Source: JAAFIP01 sp043728315
GTDB lineage: Bacteria > Pseudomonadota > Gammaproteobacteria > Burkholderiales > Burkholderiaceae_C
DNA: 16,517 bases
Reading direction: 5' to 3'
NCBI GenBank assembly: GCA_043728315.1
Contig: JAYTMT010000186.1
Location: 1-16,517, forward strand
This document shows positions 1-6,841 of this stretch, piece by piece. Below the pieces are notes generated by a model, which ran no database searches, had not been told where the DNA came from, and worked only from the letters and a program-made list of their open reading frames with translations. Position 1 is the stretch's first letter. The number at the start of each line of letters is the position of its first letter. The position numbers were made by a program, and so were the translations under genes.

Positions 1-10
1 GGGCGCTGGG

Positions 11-106
11 CTTGTTTTTTTGAGTCAATGGGGGATCAGAATCGGGCGCTGTCTGAGGGCAAAGCCCGAGTTTGCCCGATTCCCCCGATTGGCTCGAAAA
101 AACAAG
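11..106. repeat. Long imperfect inverted repeat
   Basis: The left arm 11-47 and the right arm 74-106 are near reverse complements. Both carry CTTGTTTTTT (or its complement), then GAG-CAAT, a GGGGG run and ATCGGGC, with a few mismatches and a small gap. Between them sits a short GGGC-AAA-GCCC hairpin (57-67). The whole could fold into a long stem. It may be a REP/MITE-like element or a bidirectional transcription end; the sequence does not decide which. Confidence 0.6.
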
Positions 107-139
107 CTCCCCCGAAGGGGCCAGCGATCCGTTTGCGCG

Positions 140-226
140 TTGGCACAGCGCTCGCTTGGCCGCAGCAGTGACCAACTCAGATCGAAACAGGCATTGGCAC
201 AGCTCCCTCTAGCCGCAGTAGTGACC
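140..226. repeat. Pair of diverged direct repeats, about 34 bp
   Basis: Copies at 140-173 and 194-226 both begin TTGGCACAGC and end in GCCGCAG(C/T)AGTGACC with a diverged middle. They are spaced 54 bases apart, start to start. No protein is associated and the function is unknown. Confidence 0.5.
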
Positions 227-307
227 GAGCCGGGAAAATCAAGCGCAGACCGAACATAAACGTACAGCATGGCGGGGCTTGCCCTCATTCAACACGTATC
301 CAGCGCT

Positions 308-883
308 TTAAACGGCGATGTCTGTGCCCGCGTAGACCATTTGGAGGGTAAACAGCGCGTCGTCCATCCATTCGCAGGGAACGGATTCGCCTGCGCTGTA
401 GGCCATGGCCTGCCATTGGCCGTCGGCCGCGCGGCTGTAGACTTCAATGCGTTGCTCGGCTTGGCTCACCATCCAATAGGCGCGCAGGCTGGAGAGCTTT
501 TGGTAGGCCACCAGCTTCTCGCGTCGGTCAATGCTGGCGGTCGAGTCGCTCAATACCTCCACAATCAGCGTGGCATCTTGCACCACCCGCTCGTCGTTGG
601 CCGTGCTTGCACCGCAATACACAAATACATCGGGGTAATACACGCTGTCGGCCGCTTGCACATGCAGTTTCATGTCGTTGATGAAGACTTGGCAAGGCGT
701 GCCGTCCAAGCGGTTACCCAATGCGCGCGCAATGTTGAGTGACACACGGTTATGCCGCATCGTGCCGCCCGTCATGGCGTGGATCACGCCGCCTACGTAT
801 TCGTGGCGCGTGGGGCTGGCATTCTCGAATTTCAAGTAATCGAAAAGGTACATGTGTTTTTGTAGCTGTACGGCCATATGCAC
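308..883 (-). CDS. Uma2 family (DUF820) endonuclease-like protein
   Basis: This is a 191-residue protein of the Uma2/DUF820 family, whose fold belongs to the PD-(D/E)xK nuclease superfamily. Visible family marks are HEYVGG near residue 27, YYPDVFV with the Asp at 85, LIVEVLSDST with the Glu at 109, and REKLVAYQK with the Lys at 123; these supply the expected D-E-K triad. The substrate is unknown for most members, which are often abundant, variable and horizontally spread. The first codon is GTG at 883. An in-frame ATG at 877, two codons later, and another at 853 are possible alternatives, and none has a strong ribosome binding site. It lies 33 bases after xerC on the same strand and may be transcribed with it, but a role shared with xerC is not implied. 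Confidence 0.85.
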   Translation of the reverse strand: MHMAVQLQKHMYLFDYLKFENASPTRHEYVGGVIHAMTGGTMRHNRVSLNIARALGNRLDGTPCQVFINDMKLHVQAADSVYYPDVFVYCGASTANDERVVQDATLIVEVLSDSTASIDRREKLVAYQKLSSLRAYWMVSQAEQRIEVYSRAADGQWQAMAYSAGESVPCEWMDDALFTLQMVYAGTDIAV

Positions 884-916
884 ATTCTAAATAGAGCTCA
901 AAGCCCGCGCCAGCCG

Positions 917-1918
917 CTACCGCTTAGCCCGCGGATGCGCCGCGTCATACACCTTGGCCAAGTGCTGAAAATCTAAGCGGGTGTAGACCTGGGTGGAGGT
1001 AATGCTGGCGTGGCCTAGCAGCTCTTGCACGGCGCGCAGGTCGCCGCTGCTTTGCAACACGTGGCTGGCAAAGCTGTGGCGCAGCATGTGGGGGTGTACT
1101 GGCGTGGCCAGACCTGCGCGTTGGCTGCGTAATTTCAGGCGCTGCCAGATGCTTTGGGCTGTCAGGCGTGTGCCGTTTTGGCCTAAAAAAAGGGCTTGCC
1201 GGGTGTCTGCCCGCGCATTCGATTGGGCATGGCTAGGCACAGATGCAAGCATTGGGCGTAGCGCCAACCAAGCATGCAGTGCGTCCACCGATTTTCTGCC
1301 CAATGGCACGCTGCGCCGCTTGCTGCCCTTGCCCAGCACATGCACCTGTCCAGCTTGCAAATCCAGCCAGCCGCTCGCGCTGCTGCTGGCCACGGCATCG
1401 AGCCCCACGATCTCGCCCACACGCAGGCCGCTGCCATAGAGCAGCTCGGTAATCGCCGCGTCGCGGATGTCAAGGGCAGCCTCATGGCTTGGGTTGAGCG
1501 AGCCAGCGGCAGACGGTGCGCGGTAGGCAGCCAGTTGCACTGCTTCGTCCACCGACAGCGCCTTGGGCAGGGGCTTGGGCTGCTTGGGCGCGCGCACGTC
1601 TTGCACCGGATTGGCATCCACCAAGCCCTCTTTGCCCAGCCATGTATAGAAACCGCGCCAGCCCGACAAAATCAACGCAATGCCGCGGCCACTGCGTCCC
1701 GTGCTGTGCATCTGCGCCACCCAGCGGCGGATATGGCTACTCTGCACTTGGGGTAATGGCAAATTCGCAGCTTGGGCATTGGCCACTAGCTTGTGCAGGT
1801 CTTCGGTGTAGAGCGCTAGCGTGCGGGCTGCGAGCTGCTTTTGGCTTTGGCAATAGACGATGTATTGCAGCGCTAGGGGCGGCAAATCTGGCGCGGGGAG
1901 CGAGGCGGCAGAGGCCAT
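917..1918 (-). CDS. xerC: Tyrosine recombinase XerC
   Basis: This is a 333-residue tyrosine recombinase. With XerD it resolves chromosome dimers at dif near the terminus during division. An N-terminal SAM-like core-binding domain (about residues 12-105) precedes the catalytic domain. The catalytic residues are visible: Arg166 in SGLRVGE, Lys197 in LGKGSKRR, His277 and Arg280 in HPHMLRHSF, His303 in LLGHASI and nucleophile Tyr312 in TQVYTRL. Placement after dapF and a DUF484 gene matches the classical dapF-yigA-xerC order of gammaproteobacteria and many betaproteobacteria, which favours XerC over XerD or a phage integrase. The ATG at 1918 lies 25 bases after the DUF484 stop. The length is slightly above the usual 300 because of an N-terminal extension and Ala/Ser-rich insertions around residues 132-150 and 225-240. 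Confidence 0.95.
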   Translation of the reverse strand: MASAASLPAPDLPPLALQYIVYCQSQKQLAARTLALYTEDLHKLVANAQAANLPLPQVQSSHIRRWVAQMHSTGRSGRGIALILSGWRGFYTWLGKEGLVDANPVQDVRAPKQPKPLPKALSVDEAVQLAAYRAPSAAGSLNPSHEAALDIRDAAITELLYGSGLRVGEIVGLDAVASSSASGWLDLQAGQVHVLGKGSKRRSVPLGRKSVDALHAWLALRPMLASVPSHAQSNARADTRQALFLGQNGTRLTAQSIWQRLKLRSQRAGLATPVHPHMLRHSFASHVLQSSGDLRAVQELLGHASITSTQVYTRLDFQHLAKVYDAAHPRAKR

Positions 1919-1943
1919 GGCTACGCGGCGCGCTTAGAAAACA

Positions 1944-2642
1944 CTAGACCCGCAGCCTAGAGAGCGCAGCGCTGGCCAAATCGCCAATGCGCTCTAAAAA
2001 GTCGGTGCCCATTCCCGCATTGAAGCGCTGGGGATCGGGCGAGGCCAGCACCAGCATGCCAAAAGCAGCATCGGACGGCCTTGCGCGCAAAGGTATCAAG
2101 GCCATCGACATGACCTGCGCCGCCTCGGGCAGCCAATTGACCGCCTCTAAGCCCGAATTGATGCCGCAGTAAGGCACGGTGATGGACGATGCAAAGGTCT
2201 TGGCATCGTCGCTCACGCCTTGGGCGAAGTCTTCGGCCAAGAGGCTGCTGGCCACATCCCAGACCTTGATAGCCACCTGCGGCACGGCAAACTGCGCCTT
2301 GACCTGCTCGGTGATGGCACTGGGCAGCTCGCGCGCCCGCGCCGTGGTCAGCAAGGTGCGGGTCCAGCGCTGCAGCTTGTCGGCAATCATCACGTTGTCG
2401 TTGCCGTTGCGGATCATTTCCATGATGCGCTGCTCCAGACCCTTGATTTTCTCACGCAGCATGTCCGCCTGCCGCTCGGCCAAGCTCACCGCCCGCGTGC
2501 CGTGGGGGCTGGACAGCTGCACGCTAGAGAGCAATTGGGCATGTCGCATGAAAAAATCAGGCGTTTGCGCCAAAAAATTAGCAATGTCGTCCTCGGTGAT
2601 GGGATGCGCGTCTGCGCCTTGGGTGATGCCAGTGTGGTTCAT
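1944..2642 (-). CDS. DUF484 family protein (YigA-like)
   Basis: This 232-residue cytoplasmic protein belongs to the DUF484 family (E. coli YigA), which has a GAF-like fold and no firmly assigned function. The N-terminal part (ITEDDIANFLAQTPDFF, HAQLL, then SPHG and SLAERQ) is the typical family opening. It is followed by a helical segment of about residues 55-95 (ADMLREKIKGLEQRI) likely to form a coiled coil, then a GAF-like domain ending near LERIGDLASAALSR. It lies between dapF and xerC, 14 bases after the dapF stop, and is almost certainly cotranscribed with both. I recognise it from family features and position. Confidence 0.9.
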   Translation of the reverse strand: MNHTGITQGADAHPITEDDIANFLAQTPDFFMRHAQLLSSVQLSSPHGTRAVSLAERQADMLREKIKGLEQRIMEMIRNGNDNVMIADKLQRWTRTLLTTARARELPSAITEQVKAQFAVPQVAIKVWDVASSLLAEDFAQGVSDDAKTFASSITVPYCGINSGLEAVNWLPEAAQVMSMALIPLRARPSDAAFGMLVLASPDPQRFNAGMGTDFLERIGDLASAALSRLRV

Positions 2643-2656
2643 GGATGTACTCAGTT

Positions 2657-3556
2657 TTAAAAATGCTCAGGAATATCGATCGTGCCTTCAAACACCGTGG
2701 TGGCAGGCCCCGTCATGCGCACGCTGTGCCCCATGCCCGCCCAGTCTATGCGCAAAATACCGCCCTTGGTGTGCACGTCTACCTGCGCGTCAAGCAGCCC
2801 GTGGCGAATGCCAGATACCACTGCCGCGCATGCGCCCGTGCCGCAAGCCAGCGTTTCGCCAGCGCCACGCTCGTACACACGCAGCTTGATGGCACTGCGC
2901 GAGAGGATCTGCATAAAGCCAGCATTCACGCGGCGTGGAAAGCTGGCGTGTTTTTCAATCAAGGGGCCAATTTGAAGCACCGGCGCCGAGTCCACATCGT
3001 CCACCACCAACACAGCGTGGGGGTTGCCCATAGACAGCACTGCAAACTGGGCGGTTTGCGCATGCACTACATTATCAGTAGCAACATATGACCATTTGAT
3101 GCTGACATCTTCATAATTTTCCCAAAATTCTGACTTTTGAAGGCGCAACGCAGCTGCTTGAAAAGGAATCTGCGCATGGTCAAAAACTGGCTGCCCCATG
3201 TCTACCGTGACTCGGCCATCGGGCTGCATGGCCAATTCCAGCGTATTGTTCACAGTTTGCACGCGGATGGTGGTTTTATTGGTCAAGCCGCGCGCATGTA
3301 CGTAGCGCACAAAGCAGCGCGCGCCATTGCCGCAGTGCTCCACCTCGGCGCCATCGGCGTTGTGGATCACATACGAAAAATCCACATCGGCGCTGGACGC
3401 AGGCCGCACACTGAGGATTTGATCAGCACCCACGCCAAAATGGCGATCGCCCAAGAAGCGGTATTGCGACGCGCTCAAGCCAAGCAGGCCGCGCGTTTCG
3501 TCGAGCACCACAAAATCGTTGCCTGCGCCTTGCATTTTGGTAAATTTCACTTGCAT
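2657..3556 (-). CDS. dapF: Diaminopimelate epimerase
   Basis: This enzyme interconverts LL- and meso-diaminopimelate, the penultimate step to lysine and the source of the peptidoglycan cross-linking residue. It is a 299-residue cytoplasmic, PLP-independent epimerase. The two catalytic cysteines are visible: Cys75 in HCGNGARC and Cys238 in ACGTGACA. Other family marks are MQGAGNDFVVLD at the N-terminus, FGVGADQ, MGNPHAV near 176-181 and YERGAGET. It is about 25 residues longer than the E. coli protein, with extra sequence around 130-165 before the MGNPH motif. It is the first gene of the minus-strand dapF / DUF484 / xerC block and is divergent from the gene at 3615, with 58 bases between the starts. 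Confidence 0.97.
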   Translation of the reverse strand: MQVKFTKMQGAGNDFVVLDETRGLLGLSASQYRFLGDRHFGVGADQILSVRPASSADVDFSYVIHNADGAEVEHCGNGARCFVRYVHARGLTNKTTIRVQTVNNTLELAMQPDGRVTVDMGQPVFDHAQIPFQAAALRLQKSEFWENYEDVSIKWSYVATDNVVHAQTAQFAVLSMGNPHAVLVVDDVDSAPVLQIGPLIEKHASFPRRVNAGFMQILSRSAIKLRVYERGAGETLACGTGACAAVVSGIRHGLLDAQVDVHTKGGILRIDWAGMGHSVRMTGPATTVFEGTIDIPEHF

Positions 3557-3614
3557 GCTTGGATTATCCTACGGGTATCGCCCATTTTGGCGACCCTTAT
3601 ACACAGGACTTTCC

Positions 3615-4172
3615 ATGCGCATCCCCGATTGGACTCCCACCGCCTGCCCCCAACCTAGCGAGCTTGTAGATGCGATCAAAGCGCGCCGAGGCGGCGAACT
3701 CATCAACCTAGACAAGGCGCTTTTGTGGAGCGAGCCACTGGCGCGCGGCTGGAATGTGTACCTTAAAGCCGTGCGCACCGAGCTGGGTGCCAGCCGCCAA
3801 CTGCGCGAGTTGGCCATTTGCACCGTGGCTCTGCTCACTGGCGCGGCCTACGAATACCACCACCACGCCCCCGACTATCTGGCCGCTGGCGGCACGCAGG
3901 CGAATTTAGACGCGCTGCAAACAGCTATCCAACAGTATTTTGAAGAAAAATTGCCCAATGTCAGCGCCATACCGTCATATAGCGCTATAGAAAACGCAGT
4001 ATTTCAATACGCTTCGCAAATGACTATTCACGTGAAAGTGAGCGATGCCGCGTTCGCCCAGATGCAAGCGCACTTTGACACCACCGAGCTGGTGGAAATC
4101 ACCGCAGCCATTGCCAGCTACAACATGGTGGCGCGCTTTTTAGTGGCGCTGGGGGTGTCGCCTGAGCATTGA
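3615..4172 (+). CDS. Carboxymuconolactone decarboxylase-like protein
   Basis: This 185-residue protein of the carboxymuconolactone decarboxylase / AhpD-like superfamily is mostly helical. The recognisable core is RQLRELAICTVALLTGAAYEYHHH (about residues 61-84), where the family normally shows a Glu followed by a His; here Glu80 and a run of three His residues occupy that place. The CxxC redox pair of true AhpD peroxidases is absent, so a peroxidase activity like that of AhpD is unlikely. The open frame runs further upstream to 3519, but that part overlaps dapF. ATG 3615, preceded by AGGACT at 3605-3610, is the best start. The substrate cannot be told from the sequence. It stands alone, divergent from dapF and 52 bases ahead of the toxin-antitoxin pair. 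Confidence 0.85.
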   Translation: MRIPDWTPTACPQPSELVDAIKARRGGELINLDKALLWSEPLARGWNVYLKAVRTELGASRQLRELAICTVALLTGAAYEYHHHAPDYLAAGGTQANLDALQTAIQQYFEEKLPNVSAIPSYSAIENAVFQYASQMTIHVKVSDAAFAQMQAHFDTTELVEITAAIASYNMVARFLVALGVSPEH

Positions 4173-4189
4173 AATTGCAGGGGCGTGTG

Positions 4190-4224
4190 TTGCCAAAAGA
4201 CCAAATTAAGACTATATTCAGTCC
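4190..4224 (+). promoter_or_regulatory. Promoter and operator of the Phd/ParE-type operon
   Basis: A -35 box TTGCCA (4190-4195), a 17-base spacer and a -10 box TATATT (4213-4218) each match the sigma-70 consensus in five of six positions. The antitoxin ATG starts at 4225, six bases after the -10 box, so transcription should begin at or next to the start codon and leave no room for a Shine-Dalgarno sequence. The inverted pair GACT-N6-AGTC (4210-4223) overlaps the -10 box and could be the autoregulatory operator. Confidence 0.6.
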
Positions 4225-4515
4225 ATGCAATACACCACCCACATTCAGCCTATTTCATACCTCAAAGCCAACGCCGCGCAAGTGCTGCGCGACTTGGCCA
4301 TTGACCAAATGCCCATGGTGATCACACAAAACGGCCAAGCGGCGGCTGTGCTGCAAGACGTGCGCTCTTTTGAGCAAAATCAAGAAACCATGGCACTTTT
4401 GAAGATTTTGGCATTGGGCAACGCCCAAATTGAGCGTGGCCAATATGCCTCAGCTTCAGATGCCTTTAGCAAGCTGCGCCGCAGAAACGCGGCGCTTACA
4501 GCACAAGCGGCATGA
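4225..4515 (+). CDS. Phd/YefM family antitoxin
   Basis: This 96-residue antitoxin probably neutralises the toxin encoded directly downstream and represses the shared operon. The N-terminal pattern is typical of the Phd/YefM fold: ISYLKANAAQVLRDLA (residues 10-25) followed by PMVITQNGQAAAVLQDVRSFE (30-50). This part forms the DNA-binding dimer, and the remaining helical C-terminus would wrap the toxin. Its stop overlaps the toxin start by four bases (ATGA at 4512-4515), indicating translational coupling. The start is fixed by the family's N-terminus, although no ribosome binding site precedes it, consistent with a leaderless message. Confidence 0.88.
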   Translation: MQYTTHIQPISYLKANAAQVLRDLAIDQMPMVITQNGQAAAVLQDVRSFEQNQETMALLKILALGNAQIERGQYASASDAFSKLRRRNAALTAQAA

Positions 4516-4841
4516 AGCAATATTTGGTGATCCTCACCGAAGATGCGCAGGCGGATTTAGAAGAGCTCTACGACTATGTGGCTGCGCATGATGCGCCAGC
4601 CAAAGCCGATGCACTGCTAGACAAACTAGAGCATGTGCTGCAATCACTGGCTCAGCTTCCCGAGCGCGGCGCGGTCACCAAAGAGCTGCGCGATATTGGT
4701 ATTCGGGAATACCGCGAGGTGTATTACAAGCCTTATCGCTTGATATACCGCGTTTTAGACAATACCGTAGCGGTGTATCTGGTAGTTGATGGCCGTCGAA
4801 ACATGCAAACCCTACTCACGCGGCGTTTGCTGCGTGGCTAA
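4512..4841 (+). CDS. RelE/ParE family toxin
   Basis: This 109-residue toxin of the RelE/ParE superfamily opens with YLVILTEDAQADLEELYDYVA (residues 4-24), the two-helix opening of ParE-like proteins. It continues with the compact beta sheet RGAVTKELRDIGIREYREVYYKPYRLIYRVLDNTVAVYLVVDGRRNMQTLLTRRLL. The family includes ribosome-dependent mRNA interferases and gyrase poisons. The GRRNMQTLLTRRLL ending resembles the ParE-like group, but the target cannot be fixed from the sequence. It is coupled to the upstream antitoxin by an ATGA overlap and ends 16 bases from the convergent Bug receptor gene. Confidence 0.88.
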   Translation: MKQYLVILTEDAQADLEELYDYVAAHDAPAKADALLDKLEHVLQSLAQLPERGAVTKELRDIGIREYREVYYKPYRLIYRVLDNTVAVYLVVDGRRNMQTLLTRRLLRG

Positions 4842-4857
4842 GTTGCTTAAAACAGCT

Positions 4858-5853
4858 TCAATCTGCCTTTATCCCATTGTCTTTCACCACTTTGGCCCAA
4901 ATTTCGGCCTGTTTGTCCATGAATACGCGGGCTACTTCGGGGGAGCCGCCGACGATGTCGATGCCTTGCAGGTCGAGCTTTTTGGCGATGTCGGCGTTTT
5001 TCAGTGCTTTGCTGACTTCTTCGTTCATGCGCTTGATGATCTCGGGTGGGGTTTTGGCGGGCGCTAAGATTGCCCACCACGCGGGGGCATCAAAGCCGCT
5101 GATACCGCTCTCGGCCATGGTCGGCACATTGGGCAAATCGGGGCTGCGCTTGCTGGTGGTCACGGCCAAGGGGCGCAGGCGCTTGCTGTCTATGTGCGGT
5201 TTGGTCACAAAAACAGAGGCAATTGACAGCGCCACATGCCCACCCACAGCATCGGTCATGAGCGGGCCGCCGCCTTTATAAGGAATGTGCTGCCATGGCA
5301 GGTCGTTGGATTTACCGATCAACTCCATGGCCAAATGGCCCAAAGAGCCGCTGCCAATGGTGCCATAGTTCACCGCTTTTTTAGCCTTGGCTGCGGCTAC
5401 CACGTCTTTGAAGCTTTGGTATTCACTGCCCACGTGGGTGGCCAGCACCATGGGCGCAGTGCCTATCAGGCTGATGGCGGTAAGGTCGCGCTTAGAGTCA
5501 AAAGGCATGTTGGGAATCAGCGCGGGGTTCACGGCATGGGTGTCAAACACCACCGCGAAGGTGTAGCCGTCAGCTGGCGAAGCCGCCACTTGCGCCGCGC
5601 CAATAGAGCCAGACGCGCCGCCTTTGTTTTCCACAACCACCGACTGGCCTAGCTGGGCCTGCAAGGGCTGCGCCAAAATGCGCGCCACTTGGTCTACCGA
5701 GCCCCCAGGTGGGAAAACTGCAATTAATTTAATAGCTTGCTTGGTAGGCCACTCCTGCGCCAAAGCGCTGCTTGCACTGGCCAGCAAAACAAGTGCTGAG
5801 GTGAACAAAAAAGCAAGAGGTGTGCGGCGGTGCATGGTCATGGTTCTGGTCAT
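4858..5853 (-). CDS. Bug-type periplasmic tripartite tricarboxylate receptor
   Basis: This 331-residue secreted solute receptor of the Bug/TctC family is the group greatly expanded in Burkholderiales. The signal peptide has a basic start (HRR), a hydrophobic core (LAFLFTSALVLLA) and an AQ cleavage site near residue 32. The mature protein begins QEWPTKQAIKLIAVFPPGGSVDQVAR, a classic Bug opening, and later shows GGASGSIGAAQVA, YGTIGSGSLGH, PYKGGGPLMTD and LPNVPTMAESG. Start choice is uncertain: the frame continues to 5901, but ATG 5853 gives a normal signal peptide, with further ATGs at 5841 and 5835. It lies 121 bases after the lactonase gene on the same strand. No TctA/TctB membrane genes are nearby, as is usual for orphan Bug receptors. 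The ligand is unknown; sugar acids or other carboxylates are plausible from context. Confidence 0.9.
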   Translation of the reverse strand: MTRTMTMHRRTPLAFLFTSALVLLASASSALAQEWPTKQAIKLIAVFPPGGSVDQVARILAQPLQAQLGQSVVVENKGGASGSIGAAQVAASPADGYTFAVVFDTHAVNPALIPNMPFDSKRDLTAISLIGTAPMVLATHVGSEYQSFKDVVAAAKAKKAVNYGTIGSGSLGHLAMELIGKSNDLPWQHIPYKGGGPLMTDAVGGHVALSIASVFVTKPHIDSKRLRPLAVTTSKRSPDLPNVPTMAESGISGFDAPAWWAILAPAKTPPEIIKRMNEEVSKALKNADIAKKLDLQGIDIVGGSPEVARVFMDKQAEIWAKVVKDNGIKAD

Positions 5854-5915
5854 GGTAATTTGCAAAAAGTGAAGTGGACTGTGCATCCATAGTAACGCCA
5901 AGCATTGTGTTTGGC

Positions 5916-5946
5916 CTCTGTAGTTTCACCTACAGAGTTTCACCTA
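5916..5946. repeat. Perfect 8-bp inverted repeat plus overlapping direct repeat
   Basis: CTCTGTAG (5916-5923) and CTACAGAG (5930-5937) form a perfect hairpin with a six-base loop in the gap between the lactonase stop and the Bug start. The loop and right arm also belong to an 11-bp direct repeat, AGTTTCACCTA, at 5922-5932 and 5936-5946. There is no T-tract beside the stem, so a transcription-factor site or an RNA processing hairpin is as likely as a terminator. Confidence 0.5.
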
Positions 5947-5974
5947 TACACGGCTTTTCTTAGACCCGCCTTTT

Positions 5975-6805
5975 TTAAGCCGCCAAGCCGTAGACGCGCT
6001 GTGCATTCCCGCCGAACACGGCCGCACGCTCAGGCACCGCCAAACCAGCCATGGCAGTTTGGCAAGCAGTCCACCATGCTGCGTAGCTGGTGGCAAGCTC
6101 CAGCACAGGCCAGTCGCTGCCCCACAGCAGGCGCCAGGCACCAAAGCTGGCTAGCAAATGGGCGATGTATGCTGCAGCCGCATCGGGCGCAGGCGCTGCT
6201 CCCGCCTCGGTGAGCAAGCCAGAGAGCTTGCAGCTGGCGGATGTTTCATGCGCCAAGCGCGCCATGTCGCCCGCCCAAGGCTGCCATTGCGCGGCGGCAA
6301 TGGCAGGCTTTGCGCCATGGTCAATCACCACTTTGAGCTGTGGGTGCTGGCGGCACAGGCTGAGCAGGTGCGGCAGGTGCACGGGTTTGACCAAAGCATC
6401 CAACACCAAGCCAAGCGCTGCCATGGCCTCTAGCGCGGGCTGTACCGCTGGCTGCAAAATCCAATCAGGCTCAGCCAAGTCTTGCAGCATGGGGCGCAAG
6501 CCTTTGAGCCATGGATTGTGTGCCAAGCTTGCAATGCGCTGCACCGCGTTTGCGGCGGCCATGTCCACCCAACCCACCACTCCCAGCACGCAGGGGTTTG
6601 CATCAGCCAAGGCCAATAGATACTGCGTTTCAGCCTCGGTAGCTGCTGCTTGCACCAATACCCCGGCCGCCATGCCTGTGGACTGGGACACTGCTTGCCA
6701 GTCGGCCACGCCCACATCGCGGTAAATCAAACCCAACTGGGGCGTGAGCCACGCATAATCTGCGCGATTGAGCTGCCAGCAATGAAAATGCGCGTCAATT
6801 TGCAT
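5975..6805 (-). CDS. Amidohydrolase-family sugar lactonase (L-fuconolactonase-like)
   Basis: This 276-residue metal-dependent hydrolase of the amidohydrolase family 2 / COG3618 group includes L-fucono- and L-rhamnono-lactonases. Visible active-site marks are the metal-binding HFH (His6, His8) in IDAHFHCW, KGLRPM with Arg104, VIDHGAKP with His163, CKLSGL near 192-197, and WGSDWP with Asp231. The likely reaction is hydrolysis of a sugar lactone to the aldonate, directly after the dehydrogenase encoded 37 bases upstream on the same strand. The open frame could begin at a TTG (6826), but ATG 6805 places the HxH motif at the usual distance from the N-terminus and has AGG five bases before it. Substrate assignment rests on family and neighbours. 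Confidence 0.85.
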   Translation of the reverse strand: MQIDAHFHCWQLNRADYAWLTPQLGLIYRDVGVADWQAVSQSTGMAAGVLVQAAATEAETQYLLALADANPCVLGVVGWVDMAAANAVQRIASLAHNPWLKGLRPMLQDLAEPDWILQPAVQPALEAMAALGLVLDALVKPVHLPHLLSLCRQHPQLKVVIDHGAKPAIAAAQWQPWAGDMARLAHETSASCKLSGLLTEAGAAPAPDAAAAYIAHLLASFGAWRLLWGSDWPVLELATSYAAWWTACQTAMAGLAVPERAAVFGGNAQRVYGLAA

Positions 6806-6841
6806 GCTGGCCTGAATGCTCTGCAATGTGCTATTTTTCAG

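Larger units (their letters stand above)
1..307. other. Non-coding region with repeats
   Basis: No convincing gene is seen in the first 307 bases. Short open frames exist on both strands, but their translations are rich in Arg, Ala and Ser and resemble no family I know. The stretch holds a long imperfect inverted repeat (11-106), a small C-run/G-run hairpin with a GAA loop (109-120) and two diverged direct repeats (140-173 and 194-226). It lies downstream of the minus-strand Uma2 gene. Confidence 0.6.

Noticed and set aside
269..742. Plus-strand open frame of 157 codons opposite the Uma2 gene
   Set aside because: It is antisense to a clear family protein, and its His/Ala/Val-rich translation resembles nothing; it is a shadow.
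917..1918. The tyrosine recombinase as an integron integrase serving the attC-like site
   Set aside because: It sits in the dapF/DUF484/xerC order, has a normal XerC layout and lacks any visible integrase-specific insert, and it lies 13 kb from the site.
6806..6826. TTG start of the lactonase adding seven residues
   Set aside because: ATG 6805 directly precedes the conserved IDAHFHCW opening and has a modest AGG; nothing supports the TTG.
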